NCBI GenBank assembly: GCA_003254905.1
Contig: QANU01018269.1
Location: 11,733 to 75,732, forward strand
Direction of reading: 5' to 3'
From: Nissolia schottii
Lineage: Eukaryota > Streptophyta > Magnoliopsida > Fabales > Fabaceae
Length of the DNA stretch: 64,000 bases
The notes below the pieces were generated by a model. The model saw only the letters and a program-made list of their open reading frames with translations, was not told the DNA's origin and did not search any database. The number at the start of each line of letters is the position of its first letter. Position 1 is the first letter of the stretch. Of the stretch, positions 38,286 through 51,300 are shown piece by piece. Position numbers and translations under genes: made by a program.

Positions 38286-38889
38286 ATAAAATAAAAAATT
38301 AAAGAATCATCTATTGATATAATTTTTATGCATATCACCCATTATGCTTGACTTTCACACCAAACACTTTAAAAAATGTGTATTTGGCGATATTTGATTG
38401 AAATCCTCACTAATTAATTAAAATCAAGTTATTACCTAAAATAATTAATACTTCATTCTACTTCTATTCTGCCACGTGACTGTTTATAATTTCATAGAAT
38501 TTTAAATTTTTTACTAATTTAACGATTAAAATAATTATATTTATTAACGAAAAATAATCAAGTAAAAGCAAAAACTCTCTAATTTCCAACTCCCTTTTAA
38601 AAAAACTTTCATCTACTAATCTCACATCCCCAAAAAGAAGAACCAATTCATTAACTTCTTCTTTCTAAGACCTCTCATCACTCAATACCCACTAATCACC
38701 AATTTCTAACACCAATATCATAGAACTTCTCAACCATAAGAAAATATTTTCTTATCTTAATATACTCATCCACATCAACCTTATCATTACCACCATCATG
38801 TACCACTATTATAACTACCATTACATATCACATGGCCAAAGAAGAGGGACATGTGTATTGGAGTATGGCTTAAGTAGTGGTAACTGATA

Positions 38890-41260
38890 AGCTAGGAGAG
38901 GGGAGGATGAAAGTAATGGAATAGATGAGAGGGAGTTGGCACAAGAATGGGTTCCACCAACTTAGAGTCAACCACGATAGTTTGACCATCATAATCTGCA
39001 CAAGGGGACCCATCTAAAATTTCAAGCTTGCAAAAGCTTTGGACGTTTTGCAAAACAATTACTCTAGGTTTCATCAGGTGAGGTCTCAACCAACACCTTT
39101 GTCATGCCTAGAGAAACATAGCTGATATGCGCTTCTTTCTCTAGTTGCGGCTCCTCATATACAATCTTTGTATCAGATTCACCCTCAAGACCGATGACCT
39201 GTGGTGTCACTTCCACCAAAACCTCATATGTGTTACAACCATCATTGTCAATTATGCCAAGTGATGGGCCTTCACACATAACCAACTTATCAGGGTAATC
39301 CTCTATCCAATGCTCACATGATGCACTCATAGTTCCATTAGCCTGCAATTGATTAAGCTCATATCTTAACTCTTGCATCACCCTGTAGTTCTCTTACACC
39401 ACCCTATTGTTCTCCTACATTATTCTCATTATTTCCTGCATCATTGCTGCTCTAGAATCAAGAGATAGGGTAGAAAGTTGTTAGAGTTTGTTGCTGGTAA
39501 AGTGGAGGTTGATATGGAGGTTCTAGTGTGGGTTGGAAATATGTGGGCTCTAGTGGATAGGAATCGAGCAGATATGACTCATATGGCTATGGTGGAGGTT
39601 TAGGTGGTGGTTAGTAGTATGGGGGTGCTTAGGATGGTTTTTGGAAGTAAGGTGCTTGTGGTAGATAAAGGTAATATGAAGGTGTTTCATGCGAAATAAT
39701 ACTGACGCTTACACAAAAGAATGTTTAAAAGGGGACAAGCGATCAAGGCGTTCTCAGGTGAAGAATAGGGGCACGAATTGCCAAATAAGAGAGAAGTAGG
39801 GAGCGAGAACTGACAATGTAAATATATTCAATAATGATCACCAGAGTGACTTTGATTACAAGTTATCCTTGTCGGAGCGAAGGATTGTAGTGCAAGTTAC
39901 AGTGAAGAAAGAGGAGAAAAGAGTGTCAAGGTTGAAGAAATTGCAACAATTACAAACTACTCCTAGGAAAGCAAGGAAATGAAATAAAAAAGAAAAGTGG
40001 CGACATATGCTGAGCTTCTATAGGACTGCTGACTGGTGGCTGGGGGGACTTACTTGAGTCGATAGGATTGTCAGGAAAATCACCTCTAGTTTAGCCTAGG
40101 AGCCATGTATTTATAGAGTTTCAAGGCTTTCAACTTCTGATAACTGCTCTTCCCCCAGCCTATCGACGGTTACCACTTCAATCCGTTGTGGTCCACATAA
40201 TACAAATCGGTTACGCTTGCATGTGTGACAACGCATGCATCAGTTATCTTCGTCATGTTCCTTACAGGTTATGCCATTTTTTGAATATGGGAAGTTATTT
40301 CCCTTCGTGGCCACATCGGATTGAAGGTTATTGCTTGTGTTCAAATTTGCTAACCGTTCCCTCCATAGGATAGACTTGATAACACAATTTCCGCTAAGTC
40401 TTGAAGCATGTCGTGATGTTCGCCCAATACGAGGCGACTACCATGAAGCGGTCGTGACAATTCTTAGTTGAATTGTCATCTTTGCGACAGCTTTACCTTG
40501 GCCATCGACCTATAGCATCAACGTCTTAGTTAATTGATGATTTTTAAGTCACCTTGATCTCTGTCATCTCTTGACTTTCTTTCGCGACGAGTATTCCCTC
40601 ACGACCACTTCTCTTAGCTATCCTTTAACAACTTCTATCGCCGAATAGCTATTGTCGTCACAATTCTTCTGTCGCGACCCATTCTTTAGCAAGCTTTGAC
40701 GATTTTTCTATCGCCAACAGCTACTAACCTTCGCGTCGCCAACGTTCATTTCGACGCAAACTTTTAGTCAAAATTTGCTTCTCACTATACCACAAATTTT
40801 GACAACCTAACAGAAAGTTTATGTGGTGGTAGTTGGTAGAGGCATGAATTGGTTGGATGGGATGAGGAAGGGTGAGGTTCTTGAAATTGTTGGTGGTGGT
40901 AGAAAAGTATAATCAATTGATCCGACTACCTTAGATGTTTGTCCCAATATTGATCAGACAACATAATGATATGTTGTGGTCAGGCTTCTTCTAACCTTAG
41001 ACTTGCGTCCTTAGGTAAGCGCTCCAAATTGTCCTTCCTGCGGGCATTCCTTTGCTCAAGCTATTATAATCAACTCCATCATATGCAAAAGAAGGGACAC
41101 TAGATCACTACGAATTAGGGAAACTGTTAAAGTACATATTAGTGAAAGGAGAATTTTTTTTTATTAAACAAAAAATAAAAAAATACGAAAAAAATAACGA
41201 AATAGAATAAAATCAAATGTTGCACTTCCTTGGTAATAACGCCAAATTTGACACACACCA
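38890..41260 (-). mobile_element. LTR-retrotransposon gag-side fossil, interrupted by a solo LTR
   Basis: Minus-strand open stretches at 38892-39381 and proline/tyrosine/glutamine-rich sequence at about 39480-39680 and 40818-40920 look like the gag region of an LTR element. In the minus direction the upstream side ends near 41232-41262 in TTTGGCGTTATTACCAAGG, which resembles a decayed TGGCGCCGTTGCCGGGG-type primer-binding site used by some Ty3/gypsy groups. It is broken in many places and old. It may belong with the pol fossil at 34612, which has the same orientation, but this is not shown. Confidence 0.5.
39683..40812 (-). mobile_element. Solo LTR
   Basis: A 1130-bp unit starting TGTTTCATGC and ending GACAACCTAACA (TG...CA with TGTT/AACA ends), flanked by GAAGG (39678-39682) and GAAAG (40813-40817), a 5-bp duplication with one difference. 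It has no internal coding region. A TATAAATA box on the minus strand near 40109-40116 suggests minus orientation. It lies inside the gag-like fossil, so it is the younger of the two. Confidence 0.75.
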
Positions 41261-41262
41261 AA

Positions 41263-42359
41263 ATGCCACAATTCTAGTGTGTAATCAAATAATAATTTAC
41301 AAAACTAACTAAACCCCAAAAACATAGTAAAGGGAGTTAACTTAGGTTGTCTCTCAATGAAGTGTGCCTTAGAGTAGAGTATGCGAGTGTTATACATTGT
41401 ATTAGTTCATTATCGAGTTACTTTCCGCTACAAGTACGAGTCATGCTTTTAGTGTCAAAAAGTTTTCAAATCAAGAAAAGTTTTAAATTGGTCAATATTT
41501 TTGCAACTAAGTATATTTTAAAAGTTAAGTCTAAAAGTAACCCAGTCGAAAGGTAACAACTAGTGAACATTATTTATGAGTTAGGCATAAATAGTTAGTT
41601 AGAGTGTTACCCTAACCAACATGTATATAGCCCTAGTACCCTCGTATCACGGGCCTATGGACCAAGCCTATGCTATAGACTCACAATAATCAGCTTTTGG
41701 ATGTCTAGCCCACACAAAAGATCACCTATCAATTGGACTACTAGAGCATTTCAAAAGGATCATGATTTAACACGTTTTTATAATTTATTAAAATAAAAAT
41801 ACAATTCTAATATGGGTTACTATATTGACTTACGCGTCATCTATTACTGAATGTGATATAAGTTGACATAGTTTTCAATTTAAAATGAGAATACCCAAAA
41901 ATTCTTTTTTGTAAAATGAGAAATTTCTCATTGAATCAAGTGGCTAAAAGTGATGAAGGTTCATTCTTCAATTTAATTTACTAGACACAACTTATTTGCT
42001 TTTTGCCCAAAAAAAAATGATTTCTCGTGATCTTTCAGAAATGGAAACAATACCAACTTGCGAATCACATCATACTCAACTCCTCAGGCATAGAGAAAAA
42101 TTTTCAGCAAGTTAATATATAAGCCTTGTACTTCATGACGCTAGATAATGCATTCATACGTAGTATTATATATACATTTAAGCATGAATGACCATATATA
42201 CACAGACACACACACAAAAATCAGTTTGGAGGCGCCATATCCCCCATTGGTGTGCTTTTCACCTATTAATCTTCCTTGTAGTTTGTCTCCCCTCAAACTC
42301 AAAAGAAGCGGTGTAACATTATTTTCAATAGAGACAAGGGCAACTTGGGTTTGATTTAT
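41263..42359. other. Probable retroelement leader/LTR relic, then the 3' side of the ABCB gene
   Basis: About 41450-41720 shares ordered blocks with 260-430 of this window and lies just beyond the primer-site-like word at about 41232-41262, so it may be LTR or leader sequence. About 42060-42359 should contain the ABCB 3' UTR. No other gene is seen. Confidence 0.4.
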
Positions 42360-45300
42360 CTAGCTGATTTCATGTGCAGAGTCAGCAACATCAGCATTGG
42401 TTGGTGTCCTCTGCAAACTCACCAGAGAGTAATAGGCTCCGCTTGGTCCCTTAGCCAACAAAGAAGGGTGAGTCCCTTTCTCCACCACCTTCCCCTTTTC
42501 CAAGACAGCAATCGTGTCACAGTTCTGGATGGTGCTCAGCCTGTGAGCCACCACCACACTAGTCCTCCCAACCATGACCCTCTCCAGGGCACCTTGCACC
42601 AGCTTCTCTGACTGGCTATCAAGTGCGCTGGTTGCCTCATCCAACAGCAGCACCTCTGGGTTCTTCAGTATAGCCCTGGCTATTGCAACCCTCTGCTTCT
42701 GGCCCCCAGAGAGTTGAACCCCTTTGTCCCCACAATACGTGTCATACCCATCCTTCAAGCTTGCAATGAAGTCATGGGCATTGGCCGCCCTTGCTGCCTC
42801 TATGATCTCAGCTTCGCAGGCCTTGTCATCTGAGGCTCCATAAGCAATGTTTTCCCTTATGGTCCCACTAAATAGTGTGGGCTCCTGGCTCACAAGTGCG
42901 ATGTGGTTCCTTAGCGACCTAAGGTGGTATGACTTTATGTCTCTGCCATCTATGGTTATTGCCCCTTCGAGTGGGTCATAGAACCTCTCTATTAGGCCTA
43001 TTATTGTTGATTTCCCGGATCCACTTTGTCCCACTAAAGCAGTCGATTTACCTGCATCAATTTTTATTTTTTCAAAATTCAATATCATTGAAAGATACAA
43101 AATTCATTCATGTTCTCAGAGTGGGAAAAAATATTTTGTCTTCTTTACAAGTACACGTAGAAGGTGTTGCTTTGAATGGATCTCTAGTTAATACAACTAT
43201 TTGGAAGCATCAAACAACAAGTGAATTAATATTCATTCGATTGAAAGACATTCTTTAGGAACATATGCTTCATAGTTGTGTAATCTTTCAAAAGTCTGGT
43301 AAGGGTTGGTCCCTCTTAAGGATGAAGTTCTGATTTGGATGTCTATGTTGGATCATTTTAGTACAAAGGATCACTAGCATCGACTTGGGATTATTCAAGA
43401 TGATGTAACTTGTGTCCTATGCAAGAAGGACGAGTCAGTAATGCATTGGTTCGTGGGTTGTGATTTTTCATGGAGGACATGGTGCTACTGTTTGAAGGAA
43501 AGAGGTATATCCTGGTCTTGCCCAAGTTCTTTGGAGGTATTTCTTGATTCCTGGGATGCATTCCCTTCATTTTATTTGGGTTTAGATAGTTGTTCTATTT
43601 TGTTTTATGTTATTGTCTGGTCGCTTTGGATATTCCGGAATAATGTTGTGTTTGAGAACAAGAAAGTGAACTGGTTTGATTTCACGCATAACTTGTGAAG
43701 AGTGTGGCATCAGTGGTGTGAGGATAGATGTCTTCATGTATATGAGAATAGTAAGAGAATAAGAATACAGGGAGGGGGACCTACCGATTGCACATTGCCT
43801 AATAAACGGAAAATTTTAGGTGGTGGGTCTATTGCCATTATGACCCAGGGAAGGATGCTTACTTGATTGGTGGATTCTTATCACATCCATGATAGCATAA
43901 GGGGGAGGTTTGTTTAGGATGTTGAAAGCAATTTCTTTGATTGAGGCGAAGCTTTGAGCAGTGAAAGATGGTGTTCAATATGCATTGGGTTCACTACAAT
44001 GTGTAGCGTCAGAATTAACGGCAATCACTTCTTCATCCTTGCTCAAATCTTGGTTTGATAATGATAAGAGAGTGGTTTGGGATCTTCGCTTTGTTCGGAA
44101 TAAATTTCTGCATATAAAAGATTGGTTTTGGAACATAGAGTGGGTGTATGATCCCCGTAAAATTGCTAGGGGGATAAAAATTTCGTTGAACAGGCTTTCT
44201 CAAATTGCTTAGGAACGTCTTTGGGAGGAAGAACCTATTCTTTGGTCTTAATTTTTGTGTTGCACTTTTATGTATTTTGTGTTCCTTAATCTTCTCTAAG
44301 GGAGGTACTTTTTTCCCACTTGCGTTTTATCGCATTGGGTTTTCTTAGGTTCTTTTTATTAGGCTTCTCTCAAATCAGACTAGGATGTTTTTTATGGTTG
44401 TATGGGTGCGTTGTGTCCCCTTGCTTCCTTTCACTTAAAAGTGGAGATAATAGACTAAAATAGTAAACAATATATAAAACCCACCTGCGTCAATTTTGAT
44501 TGAGAAGCCTTGGAAGATCATTATATTGGGCCTAGCCGGGTACGCAAAATGGACATCACGGAGCTCAATCTGGCCTGTCAGCTTCTCGGGCTTGTACCCA
44601 TCCGTGTCATCGGGCTCAATCTTCGTGTACCTATCAAGGATCGCAAAAACCGAGCCCACGGCATCTCCTCCTTTAGCAAGGTCAGTAGTCATGCTACCAG
44701 CATCCGCAATGACCCTCCCCGTGCTCACTAATATCATGAACGTCTCAAACAATGCCTTGGAAGCAATGTACCCATCGGACACGAGCTTGCCACCGTACCA
44801 AAAGTCCAGGGCCCATGTGCAAGACATGAGGCTCTGGGAGCACGCAAGGCCGATGCCCGCGAACCAGGACTGCTTAATGCTCTCTCTCCTTGGGCCCTCT
44901 TGAGCTTTCTCGAGCATTTTGAGGATTCGGTCTTGGGAGGAGAATGCGGTGATGGTCCTGAGGTTGGAAACGGCCTCAGCGGCTATCTTGCTACTTTGGG
45001 CTTGGGCCTTGATGGCCTTGCCAGACATGCGTTGTAGCAGGACGCGCCTTGTGTAGAAGCAGGCTATGATGACGGGTTGGACGGCTATCATTACAAGGGC
45101 AAGCCTCCATGCGATGACTAAGCCCATGGTGAAGGCTATTGTCACGGCTGAGATGGTTTGCACCACGAGAGCCATTCTGTCTCCCACTAAGGACCTGACC
45201 TGTGTGATGTGAAAGTGAAACACCATAAGCAGTCCACAAAGTTCAAAGAAAACAAAAAGAAAAAGCAGAATTGTAAAAACGATCATGACAAAATCATGAA

Positions 45301-48300
45301 TTCATGCATAGTCAACAAGACATAACCCAACATCAATCACAGTCACAAATAATGACTAAGAAAACCAAGATACCAAAAAATAGGAAATAGTCGATTTAGC
45401 CATAACATTTTTTTTATAAAAAATTTAACGTTAATTTGGTCATAAAATATTTTTTATATTAATTCAGTTATAACACTTTTAATTTGACATCAATTTAATT
45501 TTTTTACATTAATTTAATTTTAACATTTTAACATTGATACCAATTTAATATGGTCATTATGTAAATGAAATTAGTGAATTTTGATAATCAAACTAAATAA
45601 AGGTCAAAATTTTAAAATAATATGACAAAATTAGTGTTAAAAACATTTTAGAACCAAATTAATGTGAACAGAAATATTCCATTTAAAACTTCTAATTCAT
45701 TTCTAATGCCCAAAAAACACATCATATCTACCCTATTAATATCCCAAATTATATGAGTAAAATATACATACACACACATATACACACACAATGTTGAATA
45801 GGTACGGTATCGGTACAGGGGTACATATACGGGTACGGATACAATTTGTCTTGAAAAATAGAGGATATAATATAAATTTAATAAATTATATGCAATAAAT
45901 TTTTTCTACAAGATAACTGATGTATATATCCAATTTAAAATTAACACCGAAAACTAAAATCATATTTCTTCATTTCTTTCTTAAAAAAAATAGCAGAAGA
46001 GGAACTAGAGCTCGCCGAAGACAACGTCGCGTCAGAGACGATGACGCAGATCAAATAATGAGGCGTAGAAGATTGAAGGAGGAGTTAAAATATTATTTTT
46101 TTATTAAGGTCTCATCAGTAAGTCAAAATTTTAAAAAAAATCACTCAAAATGACGTAGTTTTAGTTATATAATGTACAAACGGCATAGTTAGCCATACCC
46201 AACTGCTACGTACTCATTCTATTTTTAAGGAAAAAAAATTTTTGGCTGCGTAACATAGTGTGTGTGTATATATATATAAATAAAAGTAACAAGAACGTAC
46301 CACATTTGCTTCTTTAGCAAGTCTAGAGCAAACAGCACCCGTGGAGTTCTCATCCTGATCGAACCACCCAACCTCGAAAGTAAGTACCTTCGACAGCATC
46401 CTCTCCCTAATCCTCTTGGTCAAGTACTCTCCCATGTAAGCAAAGTTATAATGCTGCACAACATTCACCACTAACGAGAACACAGCCAACCCCAAAAAAG
46501 AAAGCGCGTATATCCTCATCTTCCTCTTAATCTCATCATGATCCGTCAGAAAATAAACCGAAATCATTGACCCCATAGTGTACGCATAAATCGGTTGAAC
46601 CGCACCGAAAAGAACCGCACCGAAACACCCCAAGCACGCTTGCTTCCACTCTGGAAGGTTCATAGCCAACAACCTCCGAAACGATGGAACGGGCAACGAC
46701 TCCTCCTTATTGCTAGTATTCTTTGTTACACCTACTTTGGCATCCGTGTCATCACCAGCACGTGACACGTGCGTAACTGAATTTGCCGAGCTGGAACGGC
46801 TCATCACGACCGAGTGCCTGCGGCTGCTCGTGTTGTGCTGCTGCTGCAGCATTCTATCGTTTGATATGTGAGGCGTCAAAACGGCGTCGTCTTGTTCGTT
46901 GCTCTTTGAACTCTCGGTTTGTTGGAGGCGGACGAGGGAGGAGTAGAGGTCGTTGTCATTTTGCATGAGGTCGTGGTGGGACCCACTCTCGACGACGGCG
47001 CCGTTCTGGACGACTGCGATGAGGTCAGCATTTCGAATGGTGGAGAGGCGGTGGGCGATGATGAGGGTGGTGCGGCCAAGTGCGGCGTTGTCGAGGGCTT
47101 GTTGGACGAGGCGCTCGGACTCAGAGTCGAGGGCGCTGGTTGCTTCGTCGAGGAGGAGGATTCGGGGCTTCTTGATGATGGCTCGTGCGATGGCGATCCT
47201 CTGCTTTTGTCCACCTGACATTTGCACTCCTCTCTCCCCCACCTGTGTAGTAAGTAAGCAGCATGTAATGAATTAGAACACTTTATTTTTGATGGTTTAA
47301 ATTGTATAACAAATTTACACACTCAACTAATAATATATAAAAGTTCAATTTTAATGTATCTGTCGCATCCATTCAATCAAATATATATCACATGAAAGAA
47401 TATGTTTGTATCAAAACTTTCTTTTTTAATCAAAAATACTGTTTGAACACTAATTTTGATGTAGACATTAAGTCTCCTCTTTCATATATTATAGAGTTCA
47501 CACTCACATCATGTGATAATAGACTGAAATTGAACTCCTAGTTCAAAACCTCATTAGCTTTGTAGTTATTTGGCATTAGAAGAGGTACCACTTGAATTAA
47601 AATTCATGTATACGAAAAGATTTAATTTAACCAATAATATTAAATTGCCACTAAATATTTTGAGAAAATATTGATTTTTTTTTCTGCTTTGTTTGTTTGG
47701 GTATTCGAACATACATTTCATAGCATGGCCTATGTAAAAAATCGAAAATACTATTTGTACATGATAGAATCAGTCAGTAAATTTACACCATGCAGAAAAA
47801 TAAATATAATAAAATAGAAAAAAATTGTTACTAAGCATTTTTGTGTGTACGGACATGTGTGTGTTTAATATTGCTTATTGATACGTTTAATAATGTTTGT
47901 TTTTTCCATTTTGTGCTTGCATGGGCACCTGTGTGTTTATTATTGTTTATTTATATGTTTGATAATGTTTGCTTCCTTATTTAGTACCTAGTCTTTATGC
48001 ACATTCCCTACTTGATCCATAGACTTTTAATAAAGGCATGATAATCTCTGAACTTTGCAGACATTGGACATGTTGGTCCCTCCGTCCATCAGACCGCTAA
48101 TGGGTTGCTTACGTGTCTATCAATAGTGTCTTAGTCCATGCACCCNACAACTTAGCAGACGCAGATTATGACTTAAGCATAAGCTGCTAAGCTAGGGTGT
48201 TACACACCCCTACCACCACTATCATCCACCTTGACCTTGAGTCTACTACCACCACCACCCACACTCTCATTCTCACCACCACCACCACCACCACTCATAC

Positions 48301-51300
48301 CTCACCCCCACCACCACCATACACACCCCCACCTTTACCACTACAACACTCCCCTATTCCCATTACACTGCCACTACCACAACAACGGCCACGCAATGGT
48401 GAAACCTAGAAGGGGGCAAGAAAAAAAAATTCTTAAACCTTATACATATACAAGGACATATTTTTTTTCAAAGGTAATACTTACAAAGTGTTGTGAAAGA
48501 TCCATAATGTTACCAAAGGCTTCAAAAGTATTGTCGATGGTCACTTTGTATGTATTATTTATGTAATTACAAAAAAAATTCATAGACAACGCTTAAACAA
48601 TGTTGCCTAAAATTTTAGATCATTGTCAAAAGTTTCAGAAGTGTTGTCAATGATCACTTAAGGATGCTATTATCTATGTAGTTACAATTTTTTTTGGTGG
48701 GAATGAGGGTGTGGGATGGTGGTGGAGGACTCAAGGTCAAGGTGGAGGAAGTAGAAGTGGGGGTGTAGGGACTAAGTAGTCCCTAGACTTTTTTAGTCAA
48801 GTTGGTTTCTAAACCATCAAAATGACATCATTTTGGGGCTAATTAAGAGAGGAGAGAGAAAAAAGGGTTGTTAATAAACAAGTCAGCAGTTGTTAGGAGT
48901 ATAATGGACGAAGGGGCCAACAAGTCCAACATCTATAAAGTATAAAGACTAACATGTTATTATTTTAAGTTGAGGAACTAAATATGATAAGAGTAAAGCT
49001 CATGGACCAAATAGGTTATTCACCTATTTTATAACATTGATTACTCTATTTTATAATATTAATTTAATCAAGTGGTATACACATGATAACTTTTTTTATT
49101 TATTTATAAAAATAGCCGGACTGATAAAAAAAAATCTCGCCGTATAGGAGGTATGTGAGGAAGGTTACGTGCAGTGATCGTATCATGGAAAAGGTTCTCA
49201 AGATTTATATAATAAATTAATAATAGGAAGAAGGAAACAAATTAATTAATTGCAGAAAGTTGTGACTTATGATACGGTTAGAGAATATGAGACATGTCTT
49301 ACATCATTGATTATTTAATTTGAGAAAAATAAATTATAACATGAGGAAAGTCAACTATTCGTGTTATTTTATATTTTGCTTGAGGGGCAGTACTACCAAG
49401 GAATATTTTCTGGTCTTTCCTTGAACCGCCTTGATTTAGTTTAATTTAATAAATTAATTAAAATAACACTATTATACAGAGTCATATTGTCTGTTTGTAC
49501 TAGCTAAGTTATCACGTTTTATAAATGATTGATTTTTTTTTATAATTTCTTTACATCAATTATTTTTATAACACAAGTTTAATTAATAATATGATGACTA
49601 TGCATAGTAGGTTGTCTTCTTATCTTTTTTTAACATTTATTTCTCTATCATTAATACTTTTTCCCATTTAAAAACTTGGATCAACATGAGTTGTAGTGAG
49701 ATCGATTTTGCTTTGAAAGAGACGCAATGTGGCAATAGTTTGACTTGAAATAAGGGAAAAGATGCCGGCCATATGTGGAATTTGATTCTTAAAATAGGAA
49801 AAGAAAAAAATAACATTTCAGATTCGCACCTTGGAAAGATGAGGTGCTTTATGTTAGTGGACTACCAAATTATTAGTTGCCATTTTCCCTTTGTGCAAAA
49901 TTATTAGTTCGCATAATCACATTACAGGATCGATGGACGATATCATTAAACCCCAGAATCATTCGTGAGGCATACTCCATTATGTCATTGTCAACTAATA
50001 TTATGGCATCTATTGCAAAACTGGGTAACAAGCAATCCTTTTTTTTTTTTTTTTTGCCCGGAGGGGGGGTTATCAGCAATAAATATTTCAGTAATTTTCT
50101 TTTTCTAAAATGATAATTTAATAGATGCCTTTAATAAACGAAAAAGGACTTATTTGCTTAATCAATGGTTTTAGTTGCTCGTATGAATTAAAGACTGCAC
50201 ATGATCTCAACATGATTCAGTTACCTCAAAAAGTGAAAATTTAAAAAAGATAAACCACTACGTGCAATTTTGAATTGAGGGGATCAACATTAATCCACAA
50301 GGATCCAAAGTAGATGACGTGTTGACAAGATGAAAAGCAGCACTCACCTGGGTATCATACCCTTCCGGCAACTGTGAGATGAAATCATGAGCATTGGAGG
50401 CCTTTGCAGCCTCCACAAGCTCTTCCTCAGACGCGTCCTCCCTCCCAAAGAGTATATTCTCCTTAATGCTCGTGGCGAACAGCGCAGGCTCCTGACTCAC
50501 CAGCCCCATCTGAGACCTCACCCACTTGAGCTGCAGCCTCTGAATGTCCACCCCATCGACCCTTATCTCGCCCCCTAGTGGGTCGTAGAACCTCTGCAGC
50601 AGTGATATCACCGTGGACTTCCCTGACCCGCTCCCACCCACCAAGGCCACCGTCCTCCCAGCTGGAACCTGTAATTAACCAATTTTTGGATTTTCAATTA
50701 CTAATTGTGGATTATCATTATTAGCTAGCACGCTTGCCCGCGGGAATTGCTAGATAATTCTAACAGAACCTTGAGGCAGAAGCCGCTCAAGATGGTGGCG
50801 TCTGGCCTTGACGGATACGCAAACTTGACGTGGTCGAACTCCACCTCTCCGGAGACCTTTTCGAGGACCTCGCCGGCCATGTCGTCAGAATCAATCTTTG
50901 GAACTCTCTTGATCACTTTCATGATGCGTTCTCCGGCTGCGCTTGCCTCCGAGAAGTACTTGACGTTGGATAAGCCAGAGCCTAGTGACCTGTGTTGCAA
51001 ACAAGAAATAGTGACAAAAGCACAAGCTAAGCTAACAAATCTGAATGAAAAAAAAGGAAGAATACAAGAGTGTCTTCTTTAGGTTGGGAAGAATTTAAAC
51101 CAACCAAAAACAAAAAACCGGGTAATATCAAATTCATTTCATTAACTAACTAACTACCATGATTTATGCTTAAAAATTCCACCAATGTTTTTCCGGTTGC
51201 GCAACATTACTTGTCATGAAAGTATTAAGCTGAATTGAATTGAGATAAAGGGTTTAGGAGTAATTACAATCCACCCATAGTCACGGATGCTCCAACTGCG

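Noticed and set aside
46876-47322. 148-codon serine/proline-rich frame
   Set aside because: Out-of-frame reading of ABCB exon 7; the true frame has Walker B and signature motifs.
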